Assembly: GCA_041497995.1 (NCBI GenBank)
Contig: JBGQHM010000330.1
Span: 1 to 7,490, forward strand
Source of the DNA: DATKMS01 sp041497995
GTDB lineage: Bacteria > Desulfobacterota > Binatia > HRBIN30
Reading direction: 5' to 3'
DNA length: 7,490 nt
The notes beneath the pieces were generated by a model that saw nothing but the letters and a program-made list of their open reading frames with translations, had not been told where the DNA came from and did not search any database. The position numbers were made by a program, and so were the translations under genes. Shown here piece after piece: positions 1 through 6,060 of the stretch. Every line of letters begins with the position of its first letter. The stretch's first letter is position 1.

Positions 1-90
1 GCTCGCTACCATCACAAAGAATGCCTTGCCGTCCGGGGCGCGGAATTGGAACCACTCGACCTTCTGCATTACGTACCCTGTCTCGCTCAT
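1..90 (-). CDS. N-terminal fragment of an unidentified protein, cut by the window edge
   Basis: An open minus-strand frame starts with ATG at 90 and stays open to the left edge, giving 30 residues that begin MSETGYVMQKVEWFQF and continue through an APDGK turn into a hydrophobic FFVMV strand. A second ATG at 69 (Met8) has AGGG six bases upstream, while the first ATG has no visible Shine-Dalgarno, so Met8 may be the real start. The frame begins 33 bases after the porB stop on the same strand with no terminator between, so it is probably co-transcribed with the POR genes. I do not recognise the family. The fragment has no signal peptide, and it is too short to assign a role. Confidence 0.5.
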   Translation of the reverse strand, partial: MSETGYVMQKVEWFQFRAPDGKAFFVMVAS

Positions 91-123
91 GAAGCGAGGC
101 ATAGTGTGCGGCGTCGTGCGTTG

Positions 124-1077
124 TCAAGTTGGGGTGGCGACAGCAACACGAGCAGGCTCCCGCTGCGTGACGTGCACCCAGTATTGATCCACGTCGGTTT
201 GCAGCTGTCGCAGGATCTCCTGCTGCCGCTGCGGCTCGAACAGGTGGCGATAGCGCGCTTGATGCTGCAGGTACTCTTCCACCGGCTTGAAGCGGTGCGG
301 TACGACGGTGTGGGCCACCACGCCGTCGCGCTCTTCTTTGAGCGGCCACACCCCGGTGTCGACTGCTAGCTTGGCGACCTCCACCGACTCGGCCGGTTCG
401 ATACCCCATCCTGGCGGACACGCTGCCAGGCTGATGAACAGCCGCGGTCCGCGGACGCGACCGGCGCGCGCCACCTTGTCCATGAGGTCGAGCGGATACG
501 CCGGGGAAACAGTTGCCACAAATGCCGGGTGCTGCGCCCGCCACAGCTCGAAGAGATCTTGCTTGTGCGTGGTCGTCCCAGCCGGAGTCGTGGCGGTGCG
601 TGAGCCGAATGGGGAGGCTGGAGACATCTGGAAGCCGGTGTTGGCGAAGGCCTCGTTGTCGTAACAGAAGTAGTAGAAGTCGAGGCCGCGGTGGATCGCC
701 GCCAGCGTCGCCTGCAGCCCGATCCCATTGGCCGCACCGTCACCGGTGACGACGACGACTTTGAGGTCCTCGTCCGGTGACAGCCGTCCCTTTTCGATGA
801 GCACGTCGAGGGCGTCGCGCACGCCCTGCGCGCCTGCCGGTGCCGATGCCATCGCGGTGTACAGCCACGAGGAACGGAACGGTGTGAACGGGAAGACGGC
901 CAACAGTGTCATGCACCCAGCGGCATTGACGAAGATGGCGTTGGGGCCGAGTGCCTTATGGAACAGACGCAACGCCAGCAGGCCGCCGCAGCCACCGCAC
1001 AGGCCCGTCCCGCCGGCGAGGTATTCTTCCCGCGGCAAGTCTTTGATGCTCTTGTAGATCTCGCGTCGCGTTTGCAT
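124..1077 (-). CDS. porB: 2-oxoacid (pyruvate-type):ferredoxin oxidoreductase, beta subunit (TPP and 4Fe-4S)
   Basis: This is the catalytic beta subunit of a cytoplasmic POR, which oxidatively decarboxylates a 2-oxoacid with CoA to acyl-CoA and CO2 and passes electrons to ferredoxin. Numbered from the ATG at 1077 (317 residues), it has C27-x2-C30 in a GLCGGCGG motif, C55 in an AAGC motif and C220 in a CPPGWG motif, the usual four ligands of the proximal 4Fe-4S cluster. The TPP/Mg motif starts at GDG 112-114 and continues to DN 140-141 and NTG 146-148. A PASPFGSRTATTP segment resembles the PorB active-site region. The 1077 start is chosen because GGTGA lies eight bases upstream; an in-frame ATG at 1092 would add five residues and overlap porA by seven bases but has no ribosome-binding site. 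Pyruvate is the likeliest substrate from family resemblance, but other 2-oxoacids cannot be excluded. Confidence 0.93.
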   Translation of the reverse strand: MQTRREIYKSIKDLPREEYLAGGTGLCGGCGGLLALRLFHKALGPNAIFVNAAGCMTLLAVFPFTPFRSSWLYTAMASAPAGAQGVRDALDVLIEKGRLSPDEDLKVVVVTGDGAANGIGLQATLAAIHRGLDFYYFCYDNEAFANTGFQMSPASPFGSRTATTPAGTTTHKQDLFELWRAQHPAFVATVSPAYPLDLMDKVARAGRVRGPRLFISLAACPPGWGIEPAESVEVAKLAVDTGVWPLKEERDGVVAHTVVPHRFKPVEEYLQHQARYRHLFEPQRQQEILRQLQTDVDQYWVHVTQREPARVAVATPT

Positions 1078-1085
1078 GGCAACAT

Positions 1086-2321
1086 TCACCATTCGGCATT
1101 CGGCGTTTCGCCGTGCGCGATGCGCAACAAGCCGCGGAGTTGGTCGTACTCAGCGGCGGTGTAGAGCAGGTGCGGCTCGCAGGAGCCGCCGGTGTTCTCG
1201 GCGTCACGCAGCGCCATGGCCATCTGGTCGAATTCTTCACTGCGGAAGCGCCGGCCGCCGAGGCCGCCGATGAATGACACCATTGGCGGCGCCGCGCAGG
1301 TCGGCAATGCGCTCTTGACCTCGGCGAACAGGATACCGCCCTTGCCCACCGAAATGTTCTGGTCGATCACGGCGACGGCGCGCCGCCCACTCAGCAGCTG
1401 GGCGATGGCAGCGTGTGGAAACGGACGGATGACTCGGAGGCGCAGGAGGCCGACCTTCACGCCGCGCTCGCGCAGGCGCGTGACCTCTGCCTTGCCGACC
1501 GTGCTGAACGAGTTGGACATGACGATGACCCACTCCGCATCGTCCAGACAGAAGCCATCAACCATGCCGTACGTACGGCCGAATCGTTCGCCGAACTCGG
1601 CCGCCACTTTCTCATGCACAGCTATGGCCGCCTCGGCGGCGCGGTGCATCTGATACTTGAAGAACGTGTAGCCGCTGCCCCCGAGCACCGCGACGCCCTG
1701 CGCCATGGCGTGCGAGGCAGAGAAGTGCGCGTGCGTAGCCGCGTAGCCGGGTAGGAACTCTCGCACCGCGGCGGCGTCGGGTACCTCCACCGGTTCGCGT
1801 GTAAACGAGAGGTGGAAACCATCGAGGTTGACCATCGCCGGCAACAGCACATCGGCGTCCTCCGCAATGCGATACGCCATGAGGATGGAATCGAGCACCT
1901 CCTGGCAAGTCTCGGCATGCAGCTGCAGAAACCCCGTATCGCGCGCGGCCAGGACATCGTTGTGATCAGGCTCCAACGTGATGGGCGCCGCCACCGCCCG
2001 CGCCACGTTGACCAACACCAGCGGCACACGCCAGCCCGCGACGGTGTAGAGCATCTCGAGCGCATAGAGCAGTCCCTGGCTCGATGATGCCGTGAAGACA
2101 CGCGCCCCGGTGGCCGCGGCGGCGCCCGCAGCGGTGAGCATCGAGTGCTCCGAGTCCATCGCCACCATGCGCGCCGCCAGCTCGCCGCGTGCGATCCACT
2201 GTGCCAACGTCTCGATGATCTCGGTCTGCGGCGTGATGGGATACGCGGGAACGTAGTCCACGTCAGCCAGCCGCGCGCCCCACGCGGCAGCGACGTTGCC
2301 CGTCAGCAAGTCACGCGTCAT
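1086..2321 (-). CDS. porA: 2-oxoacid (pyruvate-type):ferredoxin oxidoreductase, alpha subunit
   Basis: The 411-residue length is normal for PorA. Near the N terminus YPITPQTEI (27-35) is the PITP signature of POR domain I. MDSEHS (55-60) carries Glu58, which by family comparison should contact the TPP aminopyrimidine. TASSSQGLLYALEMLY (77-92) and NLDGF (165-169) are further alpha-subunit motifs. The C-terminal Rossmann-like domain has MSNSFSTVGKAEV (268-280) followed by GLLRLRVIRPFP (291-302). The subunit has no iron-sulfur cysteine motif, as expected for alpha. Its ATG lies inside the end of the gamma-delta gene (11-base overlap), and its stop is eight bases before the chosen porB start, so the three genes should be translated from one message. 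A strong Shine-Dalgarno (GGGAGG, six-base spacing) fixes the start. Confidence 0.94.
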   Translation of the reverse strand: MTRDLLTGNVAAAWGARLADVDYVPAYPITPQTEIIETLAQWIARGELAARMVAMDSEHSMLTAAGAAAATGARVFTASSSQGLLYALEMLYTVAGWRVPLVLVNVARAVAAPITLEPDHNDVLAARDTGFLQLHAETCQEVLDSILMAYRIAEDADVLLPAMVNLDGFHLSFTREPVEVPDAAAVREFLPGYAATHAHFSASHAMAQGVAVLGGSGYTFFKYQMHRAAEAAIAVHEKVAAEFGERFGRTYGMVDGFCLDDAEWVIVMSNSFSTVGKAEVTRLRERGVKVGLLRLRVIRPFPHAAIAQLLSGRRAVAVIDQNISVGKGGILFAEVKSALPTCAAPPMVSFIGGLGGRRFRSEEFDQMAMALRDAENTGGSCEPHLLYTAAEYDQLRGLLRIAHGETPNAEW

Positions 2322-3219
2322 GCCGCACCTCCCGCACCTCGCTGATCACCTTGGGCGGACACTCGGCGGCGCACACCAGGCAGCCTTTGCAGTGGTCGTA
2401 GTCGATGACCGGGTAGTTGGCGGTGTCGAGGTGGACCGCGCCCTCCGGGCACAGGGCGAAACACAGGAAGCAGCGCGTGCAGCGCGCCAGGTCGATCACC
2501 GGTCGATAGACGCGCCAGCCGTCGGTGTGGCGCAGCTCCGAGGTGGCGGGCATGCTCATCGACGGCGCCGCGAGGCGCGCCGGCACGCGCGGCATGAGGA
2601 ACGGCTCCAGAGGCCTCACGGAGCGCTGGCGCGGCGCGCCGAACAAATGCACCGCCGGCGCCGCATCGAAGGCGCGCTGCGTCGCCCCTACGTTGCGCTC
2701 GATCACTTCGGGTGTCAGGCCGACATCCGCCAGCTCCAGGCGCACGGCAGCGGCAAGCTCCTCCCACGCAGCGACGGCTGCCACCTTCGCGGTGAACCCC
2801 GCAACCGGTGCGCTCAGCAGGTGGTGACCCAGCAGCTCGATCGCGATGGATGACACGTCGAGCGTGACCACATGTCCCGCGATGCCGAAGCGGCCTTTGA
2901 CAGCGTCGGCCACCGCGTCGCTATTGACCAACACGACGCTCGTGTCGGTCAGCCCATCGAGTACGGCGGCTTCGGGGAGGCTGAGCAGCGAGTCGTCCAT
3001 GACCACCACGACGTCGGGCTGTTCAATATACCCGCGCTCGTGGATCGGCCCTTCGCCGTAACGCACGAACGCCACCACCGGTGCGCCGCGTCGCTCGGCG
3101 CCATACACTGGAGAGTCTTGAACAGTGAGACCCCGGAGGAATGCCGCTCGACTGACGATGCGGCTGGCGAGTTTCACGCCTTCGCCCCCGCGTCCGTGAA
3201 AGCGGAGATGTTGAAGCAT
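2311..3219 (-). CDS. porGD: 2-oxoacid:ferredoxin oxidoreductase, fused gamma and delta subunits
   Basis: From the ATG at 3219 this is 302 residues. Residues 1 to about 175 are the gamma domain, with the RFHGRGGEG signature (6-14) and YGAERRGAPVVAFVR (39-53). After a linker of about 65 residues comes the delta ferredoxin domain, with WRVYRPVID just ahead of two complete C-x2-C-x2-C-x3-C-P motifs: C247, C250, C253, C257 and C277, C280, C283, C287. These should hold two 4Fe-4S clusters that carry electrons from the PorB cluster to external ferredoxin. Gamma and delta are separate genes in many archaea and are joined in other lineages. The frame also has an ATG at 3339 adding 40 residues; the inner start is chosen because GGAGGAG lies just before it and family gamma proteins start at this point. 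It is the first gene of the porGD-porA-porB operon. Confidence 0.9.
   Translation of the reverse strand: MLQHLRFHGRGGEGVKLASRIVSRAAFLRGLTVQDSPVYGAERRGAPVVAFVRYGEGPIHERGYIEQPDVVVVMDDSLLSLPEAAVLDGLTDTSVVLVNSDAVADAVKGRFGIAGHVVTLDVSSIAIELLGHHLLSAPVAGFTAKVAAVAAWEELAAAVRLELADVGLTPEVIERNVGATQRAFDAAPAVHLFGAPRQRSVRPLEPFLMPRVPARLAAPSMSMPATSELRHTDGWRVYRPVIDLARCTRCFLCFALCPEGAVHLDTANYPVIDYDHCKGCLVCAAECPPKVISEVREVRHDA
2328..2333 (-). promoter_or_regulatory. Ribosome-binding site of porA inside the porGD coding end
   Basis: GGGAGG read on the minus strand lies six bases before the porA ATG at 2321. It is inside the last codons of the upstream gamma-delta gene, so ribosomes can initiate porA independently as well as by coupling across the 11-base overlap. 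Confidence 0.75.
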
Positions 3220-3221
3220 CA

Positions 3222-3228
3222 CTCCTCC
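3222..3228 (-). promoter_or_regulatory. Ribosome-binding site favouring the inner porGD start
   Basis: GGAGGAG on the minus strand lies immediately before the ATG at 3219; its GGAGG core is four bases from the ATG. No comparable site precedes the alternative ATG at 3339. Because the sequence also encodes Gly-Gly-Val in the longer frame, it could be coincidental. Confidence 0.55.
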
Positions 3229-3384
3229 GTGGCCGCTCCAGCCGTCCGCCAGTCCGCCTCGAGCCGCGCCGAGCACTGTCTCGACGACTTCCTTTCCGCC
3301 TGCGCTGCGCAGGCGATAGTCAAACCCAGCCAGCCGCATGCCAGTCAGCGATCATGTCTGATGCGCGGGCAGATCGGCTAGGGT

Positions 3385-3396
3385 ACTCCTAGGAGT
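3385..3396. promoter_or_regulatory. Perfect 12-base palindrome, candidate operator
   Basis: ACTCCTAGGAGT is its own reverse complement and does not extend further in either direction. It has no loop and no T-run, so it is not a terminator; the shape fits a dimeric repressor or activator site. It lies between divergent promoters, 46 bases upstream of the outer porGD ATG and 141 bases upstream of the CBS gene ATG. No regulator gene is visible in the window, so its function is inferred from symmetry and position only. Confidence 0.35.
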
Positions 3397-3536
3397 GCTC
3401 CATCACTACACCGCCGTTCCGAGGAGCGAGAAAGGGACGTTCATGTCGTTCCGAATGTTGTGAGGTCCACGCCGGCGCCTTGGCCCTACGCGCTGCGCTG
3501 GCGGCGGCACGTAACTTGGACCGCGGTTGCAGTGTT

Positions 3537-3989
3537 ATGATCGTACGCGACTTGATGGAACGAGAGGTTGTGACACTCAACGCCGGCGACACCCTCGACT
3601 TGGCCGACGACATCATGCGCCTCGGCCGCATCCGGCACATGCCCATCACGGCGCACGGAAAGCTCGTGGGTATTCTCTCACAGCGAGATCTCTTTCGTGC
3701 CGCCATCTCGTCGGTGCTCGAGCTGCGACCGGCGGCCGAGCGCGAGTGGTTGGCCAAGATCCCCGTGCGCGAGGCAATGACGGCTCACGTGTGTACCATC
3801 GGCCCCGCGGCGACGGTGCATGAGGCAGTGCGGCTGATGCTCGATAAACGGATCGGTTGCTTGCCGGTGGTCGAAGACGGTCGCTTGGTAGGGCTGCTGA
3901 GCGAGAGCGATTGTATGCGCTACCTGGCGCGCTTGCTGGATATCTCCGACGTGAAGCAGCAGCTGCCCGAGTTGCCGCAGCCCGATTGA
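3537..3989 (+). CDS. Tandem CBS-domain protein (possible adenine-nucleotide sensor)
   Basis: From the ATG at 3537 the protein has 150 residues and is almost entirely one Bateman module. CBS1 runs from MIVRDLMEREVVTL (1-14) through MRLGRIRHMPITAHGKLVGILSQRDL (27-52). CBS2 runs from VREAMTAHVCTI (77-88) through RIGCLPVVEDGRLVGLLSESDCMRYL (105-130). The -HMPI-/-CLPVV- and GxLVGxLSxxD patterns are the family's nucleotide-binding elements. An EREWLAKI helix joins the two, and a short Pro/Gln-rich tail ends the protein. Stand-alone CBS pairs usually bind AMP, ADP, ATP or S-adenosylmethionine and regulate a partner; no effector domain is fused here. The ATG is preferred over an in-frame TTG at 3480 because typical CBS proteins start at this point, although no clear Shine-Dalgarno precedes it. 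It is transcribed away from the POR operon and converges on apaG. Confidence 0.88.
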   Translation: MIVRDLMEREVVTLNAGDTLDLADDIMRLGRIRHMPITAHGKLVGILSQRDLFRAAISSVLELRPAAEREWLAKIPVREAMTAHVCTIGPAATVHEAVRLMLDKRIGCLPVVEDGRLVGLLSESDCMRYLARLLDISDVKQQLPELPQPD

Positions 3990-3998
3990 ACGGCCGAC

Positions 3999-4388
3999 TC
4001 AGTTGATGGCGTGCGGCTCGGCCAACGAGAAAGGCGCAATCTCCGCATCGAACGACTGGCCGCCCGGCGTCTCCATTTGGTAGGTGCCGTGCATCGTTCC
4101 GAACGGCGTCGGCAGTGGGCAGAACGAGGTGTACTCGAACGCCTCTCCCGGTGCGAGCACCGGCTGCTTCCCGACAACTCCGGGGCCCTTGACCTCCTCG
4201 ACGTGGCCGTTGGCGTCCGTAATGATCCAGTGTCGACTCACCAACTGCGCCGTCTCCGTCCCTTCGTTCGAGATCCGCACGTGGTAGACGAAGAACCACT
4301 GATTTTGGTCGGGCTCCGAGCGTTCCGGCACGTATCGCGACTGCACCTGAATCCGAATTCCCTGGGTTGTAGTCTCGGACATCGACAC
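3999..4388 (-). CDS. apaG: ApaG family protein (Co2+/Mg2+ efflux-associated)
   Basis: 129 residues, the usual length for stand-alone ApaG, covering the whole fibronectin-III-like beta-sandwich. The hallmark strands are visible in order: YHVRISNEGTETAQLVSRHW (35-54), IITDANGHVEEVKGPGVVG (55-73), QPVLAPGEAFEYTS (74-87) and PFGTMHGTYQME (95-106). ApaG proteins were linked to cobalt resistance and magnesium efflux by genetics in enterobacteria, but the biochemical role is unresolved; the fold suggests protein or nucleotide binding. The GTG at 4388 is chosen because AGGAGGT lies seven bases upstream; an ATG at 4382 would shorten the protein by two residues and is only weakly served by AGGT. The gene is not next to ksgA or apaH, its usual partners in enterobacteria. 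Its 3' end is nine bases from that of the convergent CBS gene. Confidence 0.93.
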   Translation of the reverse strand: MSMSETTTQGIRIQVQSRYVPERSEPDQNQWFFVYHVRISNEGTETAQLVSRHWIITDANGHVEEVKGPGVVGKQPVLAPGEAFEYTSFCPLPTPFGTMHGTYQMETPGGQSFDAEIAPFSLAEPHAIN

Positions 4389-4395
4389 GCACCTA

Positions 4396-4401
4396 CCTCC
4401 T
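4396..4401 (-). promoter_or_regulatory. Ribosome-binding site of apaG
   Basis: AGGAGG, followed by T, on the minus strand is a consensus Shine-Dalgarno. Its seven-base spacing to the GTG at 4388 is ideal, while the ATG at 4382 would be 13 bases away, so it decides for the GTG start. Confidence 0.75.
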
Positions 4402-4418
4402 CGTCTGCGCGGGGCGCG

Positions 4419-4447
4419 AATCTAGACTGAGTGCTGCGGGCGGTCAA
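4419..4447 (-). promoter_or_regulatory. Candidate sigma-70-type promoter of apaG
   Basis: On the minus strand TTGACC (4447-4442) matches five of six bases of the -35 consensus, and TAGATT (4424-4419) matches four of six of the -10 consensus. The spacer is exactly 17 bases. Transcription would start near 4412 and give a leader of about 24 bases carrying the Shine-Dalgarno. It is the best promoter match I found in the window, and its place ahead of apaG supports it. Confidence 0.5.
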
Positions 4448-4448
4448 C

Positions 4449-4470
4449 CGACGGACGTGCGACGGACGTG
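4449..4470. repeat. Perfect 11-base tandem direct repeat in the apaG/DUF11 divergent spacer
   Basis: CGACGGACGTG occurs twice in immediate succession (4449-4459 and 4460-4470). The period equals about one turn of the DNA helix. It starts two bases upstream of the apaG -35 box, at roughly -37 to -58 from the predicted start, which is where an activator would bind. It also lies about 80 bases before the start codon of the divergent exported-protein gene. Confidence 0.6.
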
Positions 4471-4536
4471 AGATGTTGTAATCGCGGGATCTTTGCTTTA
4501 GTCGTAGTTCTCACTCGCCAGATGGCCGTTGCGCGG

Positions 4537-4542
4537 AAGGAG
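4537..4542 (+). promoter_or_regulatory. Ribosome-binding site of the DUF11 protein gene
   Basis: AAGGAG with a six-base spacing to the ATG at 4549. It rejects longer in-frame starts at 4468 and 4522, neither of which has such a site, and places the signal peptide close to the N terminus. Confidence 0.7.
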
Positions 4543-4548
4543 AGCCGA

Positions 4549-6021
4549 ATGCAAGTCCGGTGTGGCGCGGAAAAGGTGTGGCGCCCGCGCGCCGTATGGA
4601 GACAGCGCGGCACACGAATCGGCAGCGTCGCAGTCACCCTGCTCGCTCTTCTTGGCGTGCTGCTCACAGTAGCGCCTGCGCGTGCCGCCGCCCCGACTGA
4701 CCTCGCAATTCACGCGACGGCCACTTCGTTCAGGGTCGGTGTGGACAGCAGTTATCACCTGTCGGTCAGCAACGTCGGAGACGCCAACGCGGACGCTCCG
4801 GTGCGGGTGACGAGCACCTTGCCTGCCGGACTGACCTTCGTGTCGGGTGGCGGCGCTGGGTTTACGTGTTCGGGCTCGGGACGATCGCTGGAATGCACGA
4901 TCGACAGCGTGCCTGCGGCAACCACGCTTGCCTTCCTTGTGACCGTTGACGTCTGCACCACCGCGTCGTCCGTGGTCACCGCGTTCAACGTGCTCTACGA
5001 TGGCGACATCAACGGCGCCAACGACAGCACGCAGCGCGCCACCAGTGTCAAAGCCGGCCAATGCAGCAGCCGCGCAGCCACGCCGACCCTTCCGCCAGGC
5101 GTCCCGACGCGCACACCCACAGTCGCTGGCGTGCCTGCTCCCACCCGTACACCCACTCCGGTGGTGACCGATCTCCAGCTGACCACAACCAGTACGAGCT
5201 CGTTCACGATCGGCACGCAACCATCGTACTTTCACGTGGTCACCAACGTCGGGACAGATGCGACCAACGTTCCGATGACGCTGATCGACACACTGCCCGT
5301 CGGCATCAGCTTCGTGTCGGCGGCGGGCGACGGATGGACCTGCGATGTCTCAGGCCATACCGTCACGTGCACGAACCCGAACCCGCTCCCAGTCGCGACC
5401 ACGACGGCGCTGACCTTGATGGTCGCGGTCGGCAGCGACGCGTATCCATCCGTGACAAACGCGGCGACACTGATCTACCCGGCGGACCTCGATACGTCGG
5501 ACAATACAACACACCGGCCGACGACGATCCGACGGCCCCGCCCCGGCGGTCGTCCGCGGCGGGGAACGCCGACCCGCACATCCGCCCTGCCGGCAGGTAC
5601 GCCGATGCGTACGCCGACTGCGTCACCGTCACCTCGACATGTCACACCAACCGACCTCCTGCTCACGAAAACCAGCAGCGGGATCTTCAACGTGGGGCAC
5701 CCGGCATTCTATGTATTGAAGGTCTCGAACATCGGCCCGTTCAGCACAGAGGCGCCGATCACACTGACGGACACCCTCCCCGACAGTTTGGGCTTCCTCG
5801 GTGCATCGGGTACCGGGTGGACCTGTACGGTGTCGGGTCAGACGGTGACGTGCACGAACCCAAACCCGTTGGCGGCGGGTGGCGCAACCATGCTCAACCT
5901 CTCCGTCAATGTCAGTGCGGCTGCTTTCCCGACGGTGACGAACACGGCGACGGTCACGTATGCGAACGATACCAACCTGGGCAACAACACTGCGCGCCGA
6001 CCGACGACGGTGCGGAGGTGA
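4549..6021 (+). CDS. Exported protein with three DUF11-like repeat domains and Pro/Thr-rich linkers
   Basis: 490 residues from the ATG at 4549. A basic N region leads to a hydrophobic core (about 27-42, SVAVTLLALLGVLLTV) and an A-R-A signal-peptidase-I-type site after residue 46. Three immunoglobulin-like DUF11 units follow: about 50-168, 206-328 and 367-490. Each has the pattern V-x-N-x-G, then D/S-T-L-P, then F-x-C or W-T-C ... T/E-C-T, then a final N-D/N-N strand. Units 2 and 3 share WTC(x8)C followed by TNPNPL, with cysteine pairs 265/274 and 426/435; unit 1 has 107/116 plus 136 and 172, so periplasmic or extracellular disulfides are plausible. The linkers (169-205 and 329-366) contain PTRTPT motifs and the second is rich in Arg. 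There is no LPXTG, PEP-CTERM or C-terminal membrane anchor. DUF11 domains are common in surface and adhesion proteins; the specific role is unknown. Confidence 0.85.
   Translation: MQVRCGAEKVWRPRAVWRQRGTRIGSVAVTLLALLGVLLTVAPARAAAPTDLAIHATATSFRVGVDSSYHLSVSNVGDANADAPVRVTSTLPAGLTFVSGGGAGFTCSGSGRSLECTIDSVPAATTLAFLVTVDVCTTASSVVTAFNVLYDGDINGANDSTQRATSVKAGQCSSRAATPTLPPGVPTRTPTVAGVPAPTRTPTPVVTDLQLTTTSTSSFTIGTQPSYFHVVTNVGTDATNVPMTLIDTLPVGISFVSAAGDGWTCDVSGHTVTCTNPNPLPVATTTALTLMVAVGSDAYPSVTNAATLIYPADLDTSDNTTHRPTTIRRPRPGGRPRRGTPTRTSALPAGTPMRTPTASPSPRHVTPTDLLLTKTSSGIFNVGHPAFYVLKVSNIGPFSTEAPITLTDTLPDSLGFLGASGTGWTCTVSGQTVTCTNPNPLAAGGATMLNLSVNVSAAAFPTVTNTATVTYANDTNLGNNTARRPTTVRR
5164..6021 (+). repeat. Two homologous repeat units within the DUF11 gene
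   Basis: Unit 2 (5164-5532) and unit 3 (5647-6021) are related along their length at the protein level. They are close at the DNA level around ACGTGCACGAACCC (5365-5378 and 5848-5861), 483 bases apart. Both units end in PTT(I/V)RR, and the gene stops exactly there after unit 3. Unit 1 (from about 4696) is more divergent. Confidence 0.7.
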
Positions 6022-6060
6022 GAGCCACCGCGAGCCGGTAGTGTTCGTCGGTGTGTCCCG

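Larger units (their letters stand above)
3220..3536. other. Divergent intergenic region between the POR operon and the CBS-domain gene
   Basis: About 317 bases with no convincing gene, or 197 if porGD starts at 3339. It should contain the promoters of both divergent units, but I could not find a good -35/-10 pair for either direction. It holds a perfect 12-base palindrome at 3385-3396. On the plus strand the CBS frame is open back to a TTG at 3480, which would add 19 residues. A six-codon ATG frame at 3443-3463 is too short to support. No terminator or RNA gene is seen. Confidence 0.5.

Noticed and set aside
2296..2853. 185-codon plus-strand frame over porGD
   Set aside because: It is antisense to the ferredoxin domain with its eight cysteines; the His/Arg-rich product is a shadow.
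3443..3463. Six-codon ATG frame upstream of the CBS gene, as a leader peptide
   Set aside because: There is no regulatory codon run, no hairpin after it and no convincing ribosome-binding site; it is expected by chance.
3536..3541. TATGAT as a -10 box
   Set aside because: It overlaps the CBS start codon, and the only upstream TTGGAC is 14 bases away, too close for a normal promoter; it would also remove the conserved CBS N terminus.
3990..3998. Bidirectional terminator between the CBS gene and apaG
   Set aside because: The nine-base gap and its flanks show no stem with T-runs; any termination must occur inside coding sequence or be Rho-dependent.
3646..4392. 248-codon minus-strand frame
   Set aside because: It lies antisense to the CBS gene and out of frame over apaG; its translation is Arg-rich low-complexity sequence typical of shadow frames in GC-rich DNA.
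5065..5160. PTRTPT-encoding stretch considered as a DNA repeat or CRISPR-like array
   Set aside because: The repeats are short, irregular and explained by the protein linker composition; there are no spacers of even length.
5061..6041. 326-codon plus-strand frame in a second reading frame of the DUF11 gene
   Set aside because: The product is His/Arg/Asp-rich with no domain, while the other frame shows three related DUF11 units.
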